Of a stretch of 9,996 nucleotides of DNA, positions 1 to 6,404 are shown piece by piece. A model generated the notes under the pieces. The model had not been told where the DNA came from. It was given only the letters and a program-made list of their open reading frames with translations, and ran no database searches. Origin of the DNA: Clostridiales bacterium. Lineage in GTDB: Bacteria > Bacillota > Clostridia > Christensenellales > Aristaeellaceae. The stretch is taken from NCBI GenBank assembly GCA_012522875.1, contig JAAYJP010000018.1, positions 1 to 9,996 on the forward strand, read 5' to 3'. Position numbers and translations under genes: made by a program. The first letter of the stretch is position 1. Every line of letters starts with the position of its first letter.

Positions 1-128
1 CCATTGACAGCATGCGCTGGCCGGAAGTGCTTGGCACCCTTTCAGGTGACAATACCATCATGGTGGTGGTCCGTGATGAGGCCGATGCCGGGTTGGTTGT
101 TGAAAAATTCCATAACATCCTAAGGTAA
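1..128 (+). CDS. argR: Arginine repressor ArgR, C-terminal end (partial)
   Basis: The window opens inside a reading frame (first full codon at position 3) whose last 41 residues match the C-terminal oligomerisation and arginine-binding domain of ArgR/AhrC. Visible are the segment reading DSMRWPEVLGTLSGDNTIMV, with the Gly-Asp pair that in this family contacts the arginine co-repressor, and a closing helix ending FHNILR before TAA at 126-128. ArgR is a hexameric DNA-binding repressor of arginine biosynthesis and an activator of catabolism. The DNA-binding N-terminal domain lies outside the window. The gene sits 15 nt upstream of recN, the common argR-recN order of Bacillota, so the two are probably cotranscribed. 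Identification rests on a short segment but is supported by this context. Confidence 0.85.
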   Translation, partial: IDSMRWPEVLGTLSGDNTIMVVVRDEADAGLVVEKFHNILR

Positions 129-143
129 AAGGCGCGGTTACAT

Positions 144-1862
144 ATGCTTGAGCAACTGACGATCCGGGATTTTGCCTTGTTCGATGAAATCACCGTAGCA
201 TTTGTGGAAGGCCTTTCAGCGCTGACCGGGGAAACCGGCGCCGGAAAGTCCCTGGTGGTTGACGCGGTGAGTTTTTTGTGTGGCGCCAAGGCGGACAAGG
301 ATATGATACGGTTTGGAAGCCAAAAAGCTTATGTGGAGGGCGTCTTTCGGACCGAAGGCAATCGGGAAGTGCTGCAAGCGCTGGCTGCCCTTGAGATAAC
401 GCCAGAGGACGGAACGCTGGTGATTTCCCGGGAGCTGAATAGTTCAGGGCGCAATATCAGCCGAATAAACGGACTTCCAGCGCCATTGAATGTGCTTAAG
501 CAGGTAACCGAAGCCCTGGTTGATATCCACGGCCAGCACGAGCATCAATCCCTTCTGAACGAAAACCGCCACCTGAAATATCTTGACAGCTTTGGCGGCC
601 CGGAACATCAGGCGCTTTGTGGCACTGTAAAAAAAGATTATGAAGCATACCGGCATCTGTACCGACAGTATCAAGTTGCGCTGGAAAATGCACGGACACG
701 GGAAGAAAGGCTTGAGCTTCTCCGGCTGAAGGACAGGGAGTTGGCATCCGCAGGGGTTGAGCCCGGGGAAGATTCTACGCTAGAACAGCGCAGGGATTTG
801 CTGCGTCATGCGGTTAAAATCAAAACAGCTTTGAATGAGGCTTATAGCGCGGTGTATGGAGGGCGGGAGAGCGGTGAGTCGGCTTTGGAGCTTACGAAGC
901 TGGCACATAGGAAAATCAGCGATATCGCCATGATTGATGTCCGTTTTCAGAGTATATTGGAACGGGTTCAGTCCACTGCCTATGAACTGGAGGAACTGGG
1001 GCACGACCTGCGTTTGTTGAACGAAGGCATTGACACCGACAGCGTAAACCTGGAAGCCGTAGAGGAACGCCTGGATCTTTTGCGCAGGTTAAGCCGCAAA
1101 TATGGTGCCACAGCTGACGAAATGCTTGAAAGATGGCAGGAAATCCGTAATGAAATCTCGAAACTCGAGGAGCTGGAAGAGACTTTGGACGGCCTCTTCC
1201 AGTCTCTCGAAAAGCAGAAGATGAATTACCGCAGCAGCGCGATGGCTCTTAGCAGTTCCAGGAAAAGCCTTTCCCTGCGCTTTGAGAGTTTAGTCGGTGA
1301 GCATCTACAGGAGCTGAACATGGGCGGCTCCAGATTTCGTGTATCTGTTGAGCCAGATTTTGCCCGTATCAGCCCTGACGGGGTTGATGAAGTGAAGATG
1401 CTCGTAGCTCCAAATATCGGTGAGGATTTCAAGCCACTGGCGAAAATCGCTTCCGGCGGTGAGCTCTCACGGCTGATGTTGGCTTTGAAGGCCATTACGG
1501 CCGACGCTAATGCGGTGCCCACCATGGTGTTTGACGAAATCGATACAGGCATCTCAGGCGTCACAGCCCAGGTTGTCGCGAGGAAGCTATGGGATATCGC
1601 CCGGTATAGGCAGGTAATCTGTGTCACACACCTTCACCAGATTGCTGCCATGGCCTCCCAACATATGGAAGTCGAAAAGACGGAATCGCAAGGCAGGACA
1701 AAGACAACCATCAGCAAACTGGACGAAATAAGGCGAATCCAATCATTGGCCGGCATGCTGGGTGGCAACAAAGCCGGGCAGGAAAGCGGGCTGCAGCATG
1801 CGAACGTGCTCTTGGACGAGGCTTCGGCATATCGTGCAACGCACCCCCAAGTGACAGAATAA
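144..1862 (+). CDS. recN: DNA repair protein RecN
   Basis: RecN is an SMC-like ATPase that gathers DNA ends at double-strand breaks for recombinational repair. At 572 residues it has the usual family length. The N-terminal ATPase half carries Walker A GETGAGKS (residues 29-36) and a Q-loop region DIHGQHEHQ (128-136). Residues about 160-390 are charged, Leu/Glu-rich and coiled-coil-like. The C-terminal half carries the ABC signature ASGGELSR (436-443), Walker B MVFDEID (461-467) and the H-loop THLHQ (495-499). All catalytic motifs are intact. The ATG at 144 is the first codon of the conserved LxxLxIxDF start; a weak AAAAGG lies at 127-132. It follows argR by 15 nt and probably shares its transcript. 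I see no LexA-type box in front of it. In many Bacillota spoIVB follows recN; here a SpoIID-domain gene does. Confidence 0.97.
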   Translation: MLEQLTIRDFALFDEITVAFVEGLSALTGETGAGKSLVVDAVSFLCGAKADKDMIRFGSQKAYVEGVFRTEGNREVLQALAALEITPEDGTLVISRELNSSGRNISRINGLPAPLNVLKQVTEALVDIHGQHEHQSLLNENRHLKYLDSFGGPEHQALCGTVKKDYEAYRHLYRQYQVALENARTREERLELLRLKDRELASAGVEPGEDSTLEQRRDLLRHAVKIKTALNEAYSAVYGGRESGESALELTKLAHRKISDIAMIDVRFQSILERVQSTAYELEELGHDLRLLNEGIDTDSVNLEAVEERLDLLRRLSRKYGATADEMLERWQEIRNEISKLEELEETLDGLFQSLEKQKMNYRSSAMALSSSRKSLSLRFESLVGEHLQELNMGGSRFRVSVEPDFARISPDGVDEVKMLVAPNIGEDFKPLAKIASGGELSRLMLALKAITADANAVPTMVFDEIDTGISGVTAQVVARKLWDIARYRQVICVTHLHQIAAMASQHMEVEKTESQGRTKTTISKLDEIRRIQSLAGMLGGNKAGQESGLQHANVLLDEASAYRATHPQVTE

Positions 1863-1906
1863 GCTATCCGCCGGGCCCCTATTGTGCCTTCATCTGTGAA
1901 AACACG

Positions 1907-1937
1907 TTGGCGTCAAGGGATTGATTTGTGTTACAAT
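1907..1937 (+). promoter_or_regulatory. Possible weak promoter for the SpoIID-family gene
   Basis: TTGGCG (1907-1912) and TACAAT (1932-1937) resemble -35 and -10 elements, but the 19-nt spacer is long. The 118-bp recN to spoIID gap shows no terminator hairpin, so read-through from recN is also possible. This is a suggestion only. Confidence 0.3.
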
Positions 1938-1968
1938 TGTGTTGCATCAGCCAAAAGCAAAGGCTGGG

Positions 1969-1974
1969 AAAGGA
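1969..1974 (+). promoter_or_regulatory. Ribosome binding site deciding the ATG at 1981
   Basis: AAAGGA ends 6 nt before ATG 1981. This favours that start over the upstream in-frame TTG at 1921, and it places a membrane segment right at the N-terminus, as expected for this family. Confidence 0.65.
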
Positions 1975-1980
1975 CGTTTG

Positions 1981-3675
1981 ATGCACCGATTAATTGCGGC
2001 ACGACGCCTGATATGTGTTTTTATCGGCATCCTCTTCATGGCGGGTGGCTTTGACACATTATCCATCAAGGCAGTGGAGAACTTTGACGGTGTGCGGATA
2101 TTGCTCAGTAACCTGAATCTTGAAGACAGATTAACTATCGGAGTATACGGCAATTACAGCATTCGGGATCAACTTGCCTTCCAGCGCGGCACAAAGCTTG
2201 AAATTCGACTGACGGCACAAGGGATTGTGCTTTTTTATGAGGGGATGATTTACCATGCGGGGAATAAGCTGGAGCTGCACCGTCACCGAGCGGAGGCCGG
2301 TGTAGAAAATGGCCTGAGGCTTCAGGATGGGCTCAACCTGTACACAGGGGACCTTCACCTGAGTGTGCAGGGCGGTTCTTTGCAGGCAGTCCTGGCTTCT
2401 CCCGTTGAGGAGTACCTGATGGGCGTGGTGCCCTATGAGATGAGTGATGATTTTCCATTGGAAGCACTGAAAGCCCAGGCTATCGCGGCACGGACCTATA
2501 CCCTTGGGAACGTGAAGCCGGGTGAACCCTATGACATGACCGACACCACCAATGATCAGGTTTATTATGGCCTCAATTCCCTGAAGGTCAATGCCATTAA
2601 GGCGGTTGCAGAAACCACGGGAATTGCCTGTTTTTTTAATAACACTCTGGCGCAATGCTACTATACGGCCAGCAACGGTGGCTTTACCGAATCGGCTCTC
2701 AATGCCTGGGGACGTGAAAACATACCGTACCTGGGTATCGTAGAAGATCGCTATGACTTGGAAAATCCGCTAAGTGAGGTGCGCCAGGCTGCTGTACCAG
2801 GAATTGTAAGAGACCACAGCCAGTTTAGCGCTGGACTCCTGGCGCTGCTTATGGAAAAACTCAGCCCACGCCTTGAGGCGTTGGGATACAGCCCCATTGC
2901 GGATGATATACGCATTGATGAAGTGTTGGGTATCGTGCCCCACACGACCCGTTTTGGCGGAGAAAACGGTGTCATGCGCTACCTCCGATTTGACCTGAAG
3001 GTCAGTGGCAAGTCCTTTGATGAGCGCGATCAGGAGGTTTCTTTTGGAGAAGCCGCGATGCATGAGGCAATTCGAACAGTATCAGGCTTTCAGGCATTGC
3101 CGGAGAATATTTCCGTTGACTGTGAGATTTTTCCTGATGTTGAAGCGGCGCTGAACCTGTCAATCAACCGCAATCCCAACGAACTGGTTTATGTGGAAAA
3201 ATTGAACGGCGGCTTTCGCATCCTGTTCACCCGTTACGGACACGGCGTGGGATTAAGCCAGCGCGGAGCGGAGTGGATGGCCGCCACTTATGGGTGGGAT
3301 TATCAGAAAATCCTGCGATTCTATTATCCGGGCACGGAGCTGCGCGAAGTGGACACATCCTATTCTTTGCCGGAACCTATCGGAAGGGACTATCTGACCA
3401 CGCCAGGACCAGCCCCTACTCCTACACCGCGTCCCACGCTCATGCCGGTTGATCCACAAAGGGCACATGGCAAGCTCATTGCCCGGGTAACAGAAATCCC
3501 GATCAATTCGTCCCTTAACCTGCGTGCGGAGGCCAGCCTGAACAGCGAGATCATCATGCGTCTCTTCTTTGGCCAGGAATTGGTGGTGGTGGAACAATAT
3601 GAGGATGGCTGGCTGTTGGTAGAAACGAATGTGATCAAAGGCTATGTGCGGGAGGAGTTTGTCAGTTTTGACTAA
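1981..3675 (+). CDS. SpoIID/LytB-domain cell-wall protein with C-terminal SH3 domain
   Basis: This is a 564-residue protein. Residues 1-9 are basic and 10-24 hydrophobic, giving a signal peptide or membrane anchor that places the rest outside the cell. The SpoIID domain starts near 141 with the hallmark PVEEYLMGVVPYEM followed by EALKAQAIAARTY (161-173) and closes with the motif HGVGLSQRGAEWMA (421-434) and the FYYPGTEL segment (448-454). SpoIID of Bacillus is a lytic transglycosylase acting on peptidoglycan stripped of its stem peptides; E153 lines up with its essential glutamate, by inference from the motif. A Pro/Thr linker (473-491) joins an SH3b-type wall-binding domain (about 498-564, NLRAEASLNSEI then GYVREEF). 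It is much longer than sporulation SpoIID (about 340 residues), so it may be a wall hydrolase or amidase enhancer (LytB-like) rather than the engulfment enzyme. Its stop overlaps the start of the next gene. Confidence 0.88.
   Translation: MHRLIAARRLICVFIGILFMAGGFDTLSIKAVENFDGVRILLSNLNLEDRLTIGVYGNYSIRDQLAFQRGTKLEIRLTAQGIVLFYEGMIYHAGNKLELHRHRAEAGVENGLRLQDGLNLYTGDLHLSVQGGSLQAVLASPVEEYLMGVVPYEMSDDFPLEALKAQAIAARTYTLGNVKPGEPYDMTDTTNDQVYYGLNSLKVNAIKAVAETTGIACFFNNTLAQCYYTASNGGFTESALNAWGRENIPYLGIVEDRYDLENPLSEVRQAAVPGIVRDHSQFSAGLLALLMEKLSPRLEALGYSPIADDIRIDEVLGIVPHTTRFGGENGVMRYLRFDLKVSGKSFDERDQEVSFGEAAMHEAIRTVSGFQALPENISVDCEIFPDVEAALNLSINRNPNELVYVEKLNGGFRILFTRYGHGVGLSQRGAEWMAATYGWDYQKILRFYYPGTELREVDTSYSLPEPIGRDYLTTPGPAPTPTPRPTLMPVDPQRAHGKLIARVTEIPINSSLNLRAEASLNSEIIMRLFFGQELVVVEQYEDGWLLVETNVIKGYVREEFVSFD
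3650..3657 (+). promoter_or_regulatory. Strong Shine-Dalgarno for the DUF2461 gene, inside the upstream gene
   Basis: GGGAGGAG lies in the last codons of the SpoIID-family gene, 10 nt before the in-frame TTG at 3668. The alternative ATG at 3644 lies upstream of this site and has only AAAGG two bases in front of it, so the TTG start with translational coupling looks better. Confidence 0.5.
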
Positions 3676-4366
3676 TTTCAGCCGGGAAGCGCTTGCCTTC
3701 CATTTCCAGCCGGAGATGCTGGACTTCATGATGCAAATCCGCCTCAACAACAATAAGGCTTTTATGGATGCCAACCGGGCCGAGTACGTCGAGAAGGTAC
3801 GCGAACCCTACTACGAATTTATTGAGGCTCTGACCCCTGCAGCGCTTGATATAGATCCCCGTATGGAGGTTCAGCCATCCAAGGTCCTCTCCCGAATTTT
3901 CCGAGATACCAGATTTTCCCGGGACAAATCACCATACCGGGATCACCACTGGTTGGCCTTCCGCCACGAAGGGGAGCCACGGGAGAAAGCCCTCATGCTT
4001 TGGTTTGAAATCAGGATGGAGTCTGTAAGTTGGGGAATGGGCTTTTGGGGGGATAACCGGCCCGCTATGGATATTCTGAGGCGTCGTATGCTGGCAAATC
4101 CGGGAGAACTGGTTACGCTTTCAGACAACCTAAGGAAATGTGATTTTCTGCTGGCCGGGGAAAATTTCAAACGTCTGGCTATTCCGGATGAATTGGACCA
4201 GCGCTTGTTGCCTTGGTACACCCGCAAGGAACTGCTGCTGATCCGGCAGAACATTAATCCGCGCTGGGTATTTGAGCCGGGCATTGCCAAGCGCCTGGCT
4301 GATGACTTCATGGCACTTAAACCTATGTATCAACTTCTTCGTGGGTGTTTTGAGCTGGCCATGTAA
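3668..4366 (+). CDS. DUF2461 family protein
   Basis: The 232-residue product matches the uncharacterised DUF2461 (TIGR02453) family in length and in its conserved features: FQPEMLDFMMQIRLNNNKAF near the N-terminus, a central SRIFRDTRFSRDKSPYRDH block, and an aromatic/Gly stretch VSWGMGFWG. No biochemical function is established for the family as far as I know, and no signal peptide or membrane segment is visible, so it is probably a cytoplasmic globular protein. I prefer the TTG at 3668, which overlaps the stop of the upstream gene and follows GGGAGGAG; an ATG at 3644 would add eight residues. It is the last gene of the plus-strand block and is convergent with lexA. The hairpin just beyond its stop has no T-run on this strand, so its own termination signal is weak. 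Confidence 0.85.
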   Translation: MTNFSREALAFHFQPEMLDFMMQIRLNNNKAFMDANRAEYVEKVREPYYEFIEALTPAALDIDPRMEVQPSKVLSRIFRDTRFSRDKSPYRDHHWLAFRHEGEPREKALMLWFEIRMESVSWGMGFWGDNRPAMDILRRRMLANPGELVTLSDNLRKCDFLLAGENFKRLAIPDELDQRLLPWYTRKELLLIRQNINPRWVFEPGIAKRLADDFMALKPMYQLLRGCFELAM

Positions 4367-4405
4367 AAAAATAAAAAGGAGAGGCAAACGCACGCTGCCC
4401 TCCTT
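4364..4405 (-). terminator. Intrinsic terminator of lexA
   Basis: Read on the minus strand, AAGGAGGGCA (4405-4396) pairs with TGCC and CTCCTT (4386-4376) around a 9-nt loop, forming ten base pairs with a single bulged T (opposite A4382 on the plus strand). A T-rich run (minus strand of 4375-4365, broken by one A) follows at once. It lies 15 nt after the lexA stop. On the plus strand the hairpin lacks a following T-run, so it acts mainly for lexA. Confidence 0.85.
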
Positions 4406-4419
4406 GGATTGATGGTGCA

Positions 4420-5052
4420 TTACAGGGCTCGGTAGACGGAGACAACCTTACCCAGGATGGTAAGGTCCTTCACGATAATAGGCTTCATTGCAGCATTTTC
4501 AGGCTGGAGCCGGAAGTGCCCATTTTCTTTATAATAGCGCTTGACTGTGGCGTCATCCTCCAGCAATGCCACCACAATGTCTCCATTGGACGCCATCGGC
4601 TGTTTCCTGACGATCAGGTAGTCACCGCTTAAAATACCGGCATCAATCATGCTCTCCCCGCGAACTACAAGGGCAAAATAGTCGCCTTCCTTATTGATAA
4701 GATAATTTGGAACTGGCAGTGTTTCATCAATGCTCTCTTCTGCCAGGATGGGGTTGCCGGCCGCCACAGGGCCCATCAACGGGATTAAACGGACACTGGC
4801 CTTCTCTTCTTCCTGGGCACTTTTCTGCAAAAGCGTCATGGCCCGGGGCTTCATGGAGTCACGCTGAAGCAATCCTGCCTTCTCCATGCGCTTTAGATGC
4901 CCATGCACAGTGGAGGTGGACTTCAAACCCGTAGCATCGCAAATTTCCCGAACTGAGGGTGGGAAACCGCGTTCCTCCAACTGCTCCTGGATAAAACGCA
5001 GGATGATGCCCTGTGTTTCACCGTGTTTTCGTTTTCTTCCTGTATCGTTCAT
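4420..5052 (-). CDS. lexA: SOS-response transcriptional repressor LexA
   Basis: LexA represses DNA-damage genes and inactivates itself by self-cleavage when stimulated by RecA filaments. The 210-residue protein has a winged-helix DNA-binding domain (residues about 10-72, with FPPSVREICDATGLKSTSTVH as the recognition region) and a C-terminal S24 peptidase domain. The cleavage site is the Ala98-Gly99 bond in VAAGNP, the nucleophile is Ser134 in RGESM and the general base is Lys171 in ATVKRYY; all are intact, so it should be self-cleavable. The ATG at 5052 has an excellent AGGAGG (5063-5058) five bases upstream. Its own promoter is overlapped by a palindrome close to the Gram-positive LexA consensus, indicating autoregulation. 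A tyrosine recombinase gene lies immediately upstream on the same strand, with no terminator between them, and a terminator follows the gene. Confidence 0.97.
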   Translation of the reverse strand: MNDTGRKRKHGETQGIILRFIQEQLEERGFPPSVREICDATGLKSTSTVHGHLKRMEKAGLLQRDSMKPRAMTLLQKSAQEEEKASVRLIPLMGPVAAGNPILAEESIDETLPVPNYLINKEGDYFALVVRGESMIDAGILSGDYLIVRKQPMASNGDIVVALLEDDATVKRYYKENGHFRLQPENAAMKPIIVKDLTILGKVVSVYRAL

Positions 5053-5079
5053 GATTACCTCCTAATAGGGCTCGGCGGC

Positions 5080-5107
5080 ATTATATCATGCAAACATATG
5101 TTTGCAA
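5080..5107 (-). promoter_or_regulatory. lexA promoter
   Basis: On the minus strand TTGCAA (5107-5102) and a perfect TATAAT (5085-5080) are separated by 16 nt. The predicted start is near 5073, giving a leader of about 20 nt containing the AGGAGG site. The -35 element and spacer lie inside the LexA-like palindrome, so repressor binding would block polymerase. Confidence 0.75.
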
Positions 5108-5111
5108 ACAT
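5089..5111. promoter_or_regulatory. LexA operator (SOS box) with a third half-site
   Basis: An 18-bp perfect palindrome TGCAAACATATGTTTGCA spans 5089-5106. Its core CAAACATATGTTTG differs from the Bacillus-type SOS consensus CGAAC-N4-GTTYG essentially by one base in the left half. A further CAAACAT half-site (5105-5111) follows directly, so half-sites run CAAACAT, ATGTTTG, CAAACAT without a gap. Its position over the lexA promoter supports autorepression. Confidence 0.8.
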
Positions 5112-5122
5112 CCTTTTCAGCT

Positions 5123-6235
5123 TCAATCCGGCATTTCTTCCGTATTTTCGGGAATCTCCGGCAATTCAATACGCTTGGCGGCTTCCCGGCGTTTGTCATC
5201 AGACATGGCGGCATAATGGCGGCGGGTGGTGTTCACATCCGCATGGCCCAGGGTGTCCGCTACCAGATAGATATCACCGGTTGCACGATAGAGGTTGGTG
5301 CCAAAGGTGCTGCGGAGCTTGTGAGGGCTTAATCTGGGCTTGAGCGGCGCGCCCAACACGGCGTATTTCTTCACCAGTTTTTCCACCGCACGTTGGGAGA
5401 TTCTCCGCCGCTGCAGGGATAAAAACAGCGCGTGTTCATGCCCCTCAAGGGGCTGTGCAGCCATGCGTTCCTGCAGATACTCCTGAAGGCAAAGGGCTAC
5501 TTTCTCGGGAAAATACAAAATGGTCTGGTCACCGCCTTTTCGGGTGATCAGAAAAGAAGAATTCCCGAAGTCCACATGGTCGATGTCCAGCCCCACCAGT
5601 TCACTGACGCGAATTCCGGTGCCCAGAAACATCAGCACAATAGCAATATCGCGCTTGCGGGTGATATCCAGGAATTTTTTCTCACGTTCGTTGAGACCTT
5701 CGCCTGACATCAAGGCCTGCAGCATCCTTTCAACTTCATTCTTCTCCATATAAAGAATGGGCTTATGGTGACGCTTTGGCATGGAAACAAGGGTGGCGAC
5801 ATTGGCAGAAATCAGCTCGTTTTTAAACAAATACTCAAAAAAAGAGCGGAGGGAGCTGAGTTTTCTCATGATGCCAAGCGATTGATTGGTGATGATCGTC
5901 TGTGTGTGCTCATTATCCACGCTGTTTTTAACATACATCTGAAGATAATCCTGAAATCCGCTGATGTGTCGGGCATTGACCCGTGCCAGGTGATCCCTGT
6001 TCATCAGCCTGGGCTCTGTATCTGAAAAATCCGACTCCTCTGCGCATAGATATTGGAAAAACAGCCTCAGGTCGTAGGCATAAGCTTGCCTGGTGAGTGC
6101 GCTGGTGGTCTGTGCGATGGCACGGAAATACTCTGTACACACAGAAGGCAGTTCCAGTTGAAGCTGCCGCAGTTTTTCCATCGCATGCATGTTTGATTGG
6201 GTGTGATAAGCCGCTCTTTTCAAAGTAATCTCCAC
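5123..6235 (-). CDS. Tyrosine recombinase / integrase (XerC/D-like)
   Basis: This is a DNA strand-exchange enzyme of the lambda integrase/Xer family. The N-terminal core-binding SAM-like domain covers about residues 33-140 (TSALTRQAYAYDLRLFFQYL, then RKLSSLRSFFEYLF). The catalytic domain follows at about 160-345 with all six expected residues: R209 in GTGIRVSEL, K233 in TRKGG, H305 and R308 in SPHKLRSTFG, H331 in TLGHADVNTT and nucleophile Y341 in RRHY. The His-Tyr distance is ten residues, one more than in XerC/XerD. At 370 residues it exceeds the roughly 300 of XerC/D, with extra N-terminal residues and an acidic tail. The GTG at 6235 gives 370 residues but lacks a ribosome binding site; a TTG at 6223 sits 6 nt after GGAG and would give 366. 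It has a strong promoter and lies directly upstream of lexA. No excisionase, phage genes or att repeats are visible, so a chromosomal role is possible. Confidence 0.92.
   Translation of the reverse strand: MEITLKRAAYHTQSNMHAMEKLRQLQLELPSVCTEYFRAIAQTTSALTRQAYAYDLRLFFQYLCAEESDFSDTEPRLMNRDHLARVNARHISGFQDYLQMYVKNSVDNEHTQTIITNQSLGIMRKLSSLRSFFEYLFKNELISANVATLVSMPKRHHKPILYMEKNEVERMLQALMSGEGLNEREKKFLDITRKRDIAIVLMFLGTGIRVSELVGLDIDHVDFGNSSFLITRKGGDQTILYFPEKVALCLQEYLQERMAAQPLEGHEHALFLSLQRRRISQRAVEKLVKKYAVLGAPLKPRLSPHKLRSTFGTNLYRATGDIYLVADTLGHADVNTTRRHYAAMSDDKRREAAKRIELPEIPENTEEMPD
6230..6233 (-). promoter_or_regulatory. Possible ribosome binding site for a TTG start of the recombinase
   Basis: GGAG on the minus strand lies 6 nt before an in-frame TTG at 6223, while the longer GTG start at 6235 has no Shine-Dalgarno upstream. 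The true start therefore may be 6223. Confidence 0.4.
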
Positions 6236-6248
6236 ATTTGTTTCTTGA

Positions 6249-6261
6249 ATGGATTTTCCAT
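6249..6261. repeat. 13-bp dyad at the recombinase transcription start
   Basis: ATGGA-TTT-TCCAT forms a perfect 5-bp inverted repeat with a 3-nt centre. It lies just downstream of the -10 box of the recombinase promoter and covers the expected transcription start. It could be an operator half of a larger control region or chance; no family is recognised. Confidence 0.4.
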
Positions 6262-6264
6262 CCC

Positions 6265-6293
6265 ATTATAACCCGGGTTACAGGAAGCCGCAA
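6265..6293 (-). promoter_or_regulatory. Promoter of the tyrosine recombinase gene
   Basis: On the minus strand TTGCGG (6293-6288), a 17-nt spacer and a perfect TATAAT (6270-6265) form a strong SigA-type promoter. The predicted start near 6258 leaves a short leader of about 22 nt before GTG 6235. The spacer contains a 12-bp perfect palindrome. Confidence 0.75.
6269..6280. repeat. Perfect palindrome inside the recombinase promoter
   Basis: TAACCCGGGTTA is a 12-bp perfect palindrome overlapping the upstream end of the -10 box. Its placement fits a repressor operator for the recombinase gene; the binding protein is unknown. Confidence 0.5.
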
Positions 6294-6320
6294 ATCATGG
6301 CAATAGAACGTCCGCGGGAA

Positions 6321-6362
6321 ACAATGTAAAATATGGAGCCAGATATTGACATTGTACATTGT
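6321..6362. promoter_or_regulatory. Inverted and tandem ACATTGT repeats at the AraC-gene promoter
   Basis: ACAATGT at 6321-6327 is the reverse complement of two tandem ACATTGT copies at 6349-6355 and 6356-6362. The dyad is extended by ATAT (6331-6334 and 6343-6346) around an 8-nt centre. The tandem copies overlap the -35 box and spacer of the downstream promoter, so this is a likely binding site, possibly for the AraC-family protein itself, since that family often binds tandem direct repeats near -35. Confidence 0.5.
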
Positions 6363-6374
6363 GGTTGGCATAAT
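6346..6374 (+). promoter_or_regulatory. Promoter of the AraC-mrnC-thyX-rlmB operon
   Basis: A consensus TTGACA (6346-6351), an exact 17-nt spacer and CATAAT (6369-6374) form a strong SigA-type promoter. The predicted start is near 6381. GGAGG at 6394-6398 then lies 6 nt before ATG 6405. Confidence 0.85.
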
Positions 6375-6404
6375 AGGTGAGCAACATCAGCACGGAGGCA
6401 GGGA

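Noticed and set aside
1226..1627. Minus-strand 133-codon frame opposite recN
   Set aside because: Shadow of the conserved RecN C-terminal ATPase domain; no recognisable product.
2131..2655. Minus-strand 174-codon frame opposite the SpoIID-family gene
   Set aside because: It lies opposite the conserved SpoIID motif region and shows no domain of its own.
5054..5111. Minus-strand 18-codon frame (MFANICLHDIMPPSPIRR) ending in the lexA ribosome binding site, looking like a leader peptide
   Set aside because: Its ATG lies upstream of the lexA promoter's predicted start, so the lexA transcript would not contain it, and the coding pattern is forced by the operator palindrome.
5123..6404. Integrated element with attachment sites
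   Set aside because: A recombinase alone is present; I find no flanking direct repeats, excisionase, cargo genes or composition shift, and the tRNA in the window is intact and distant.
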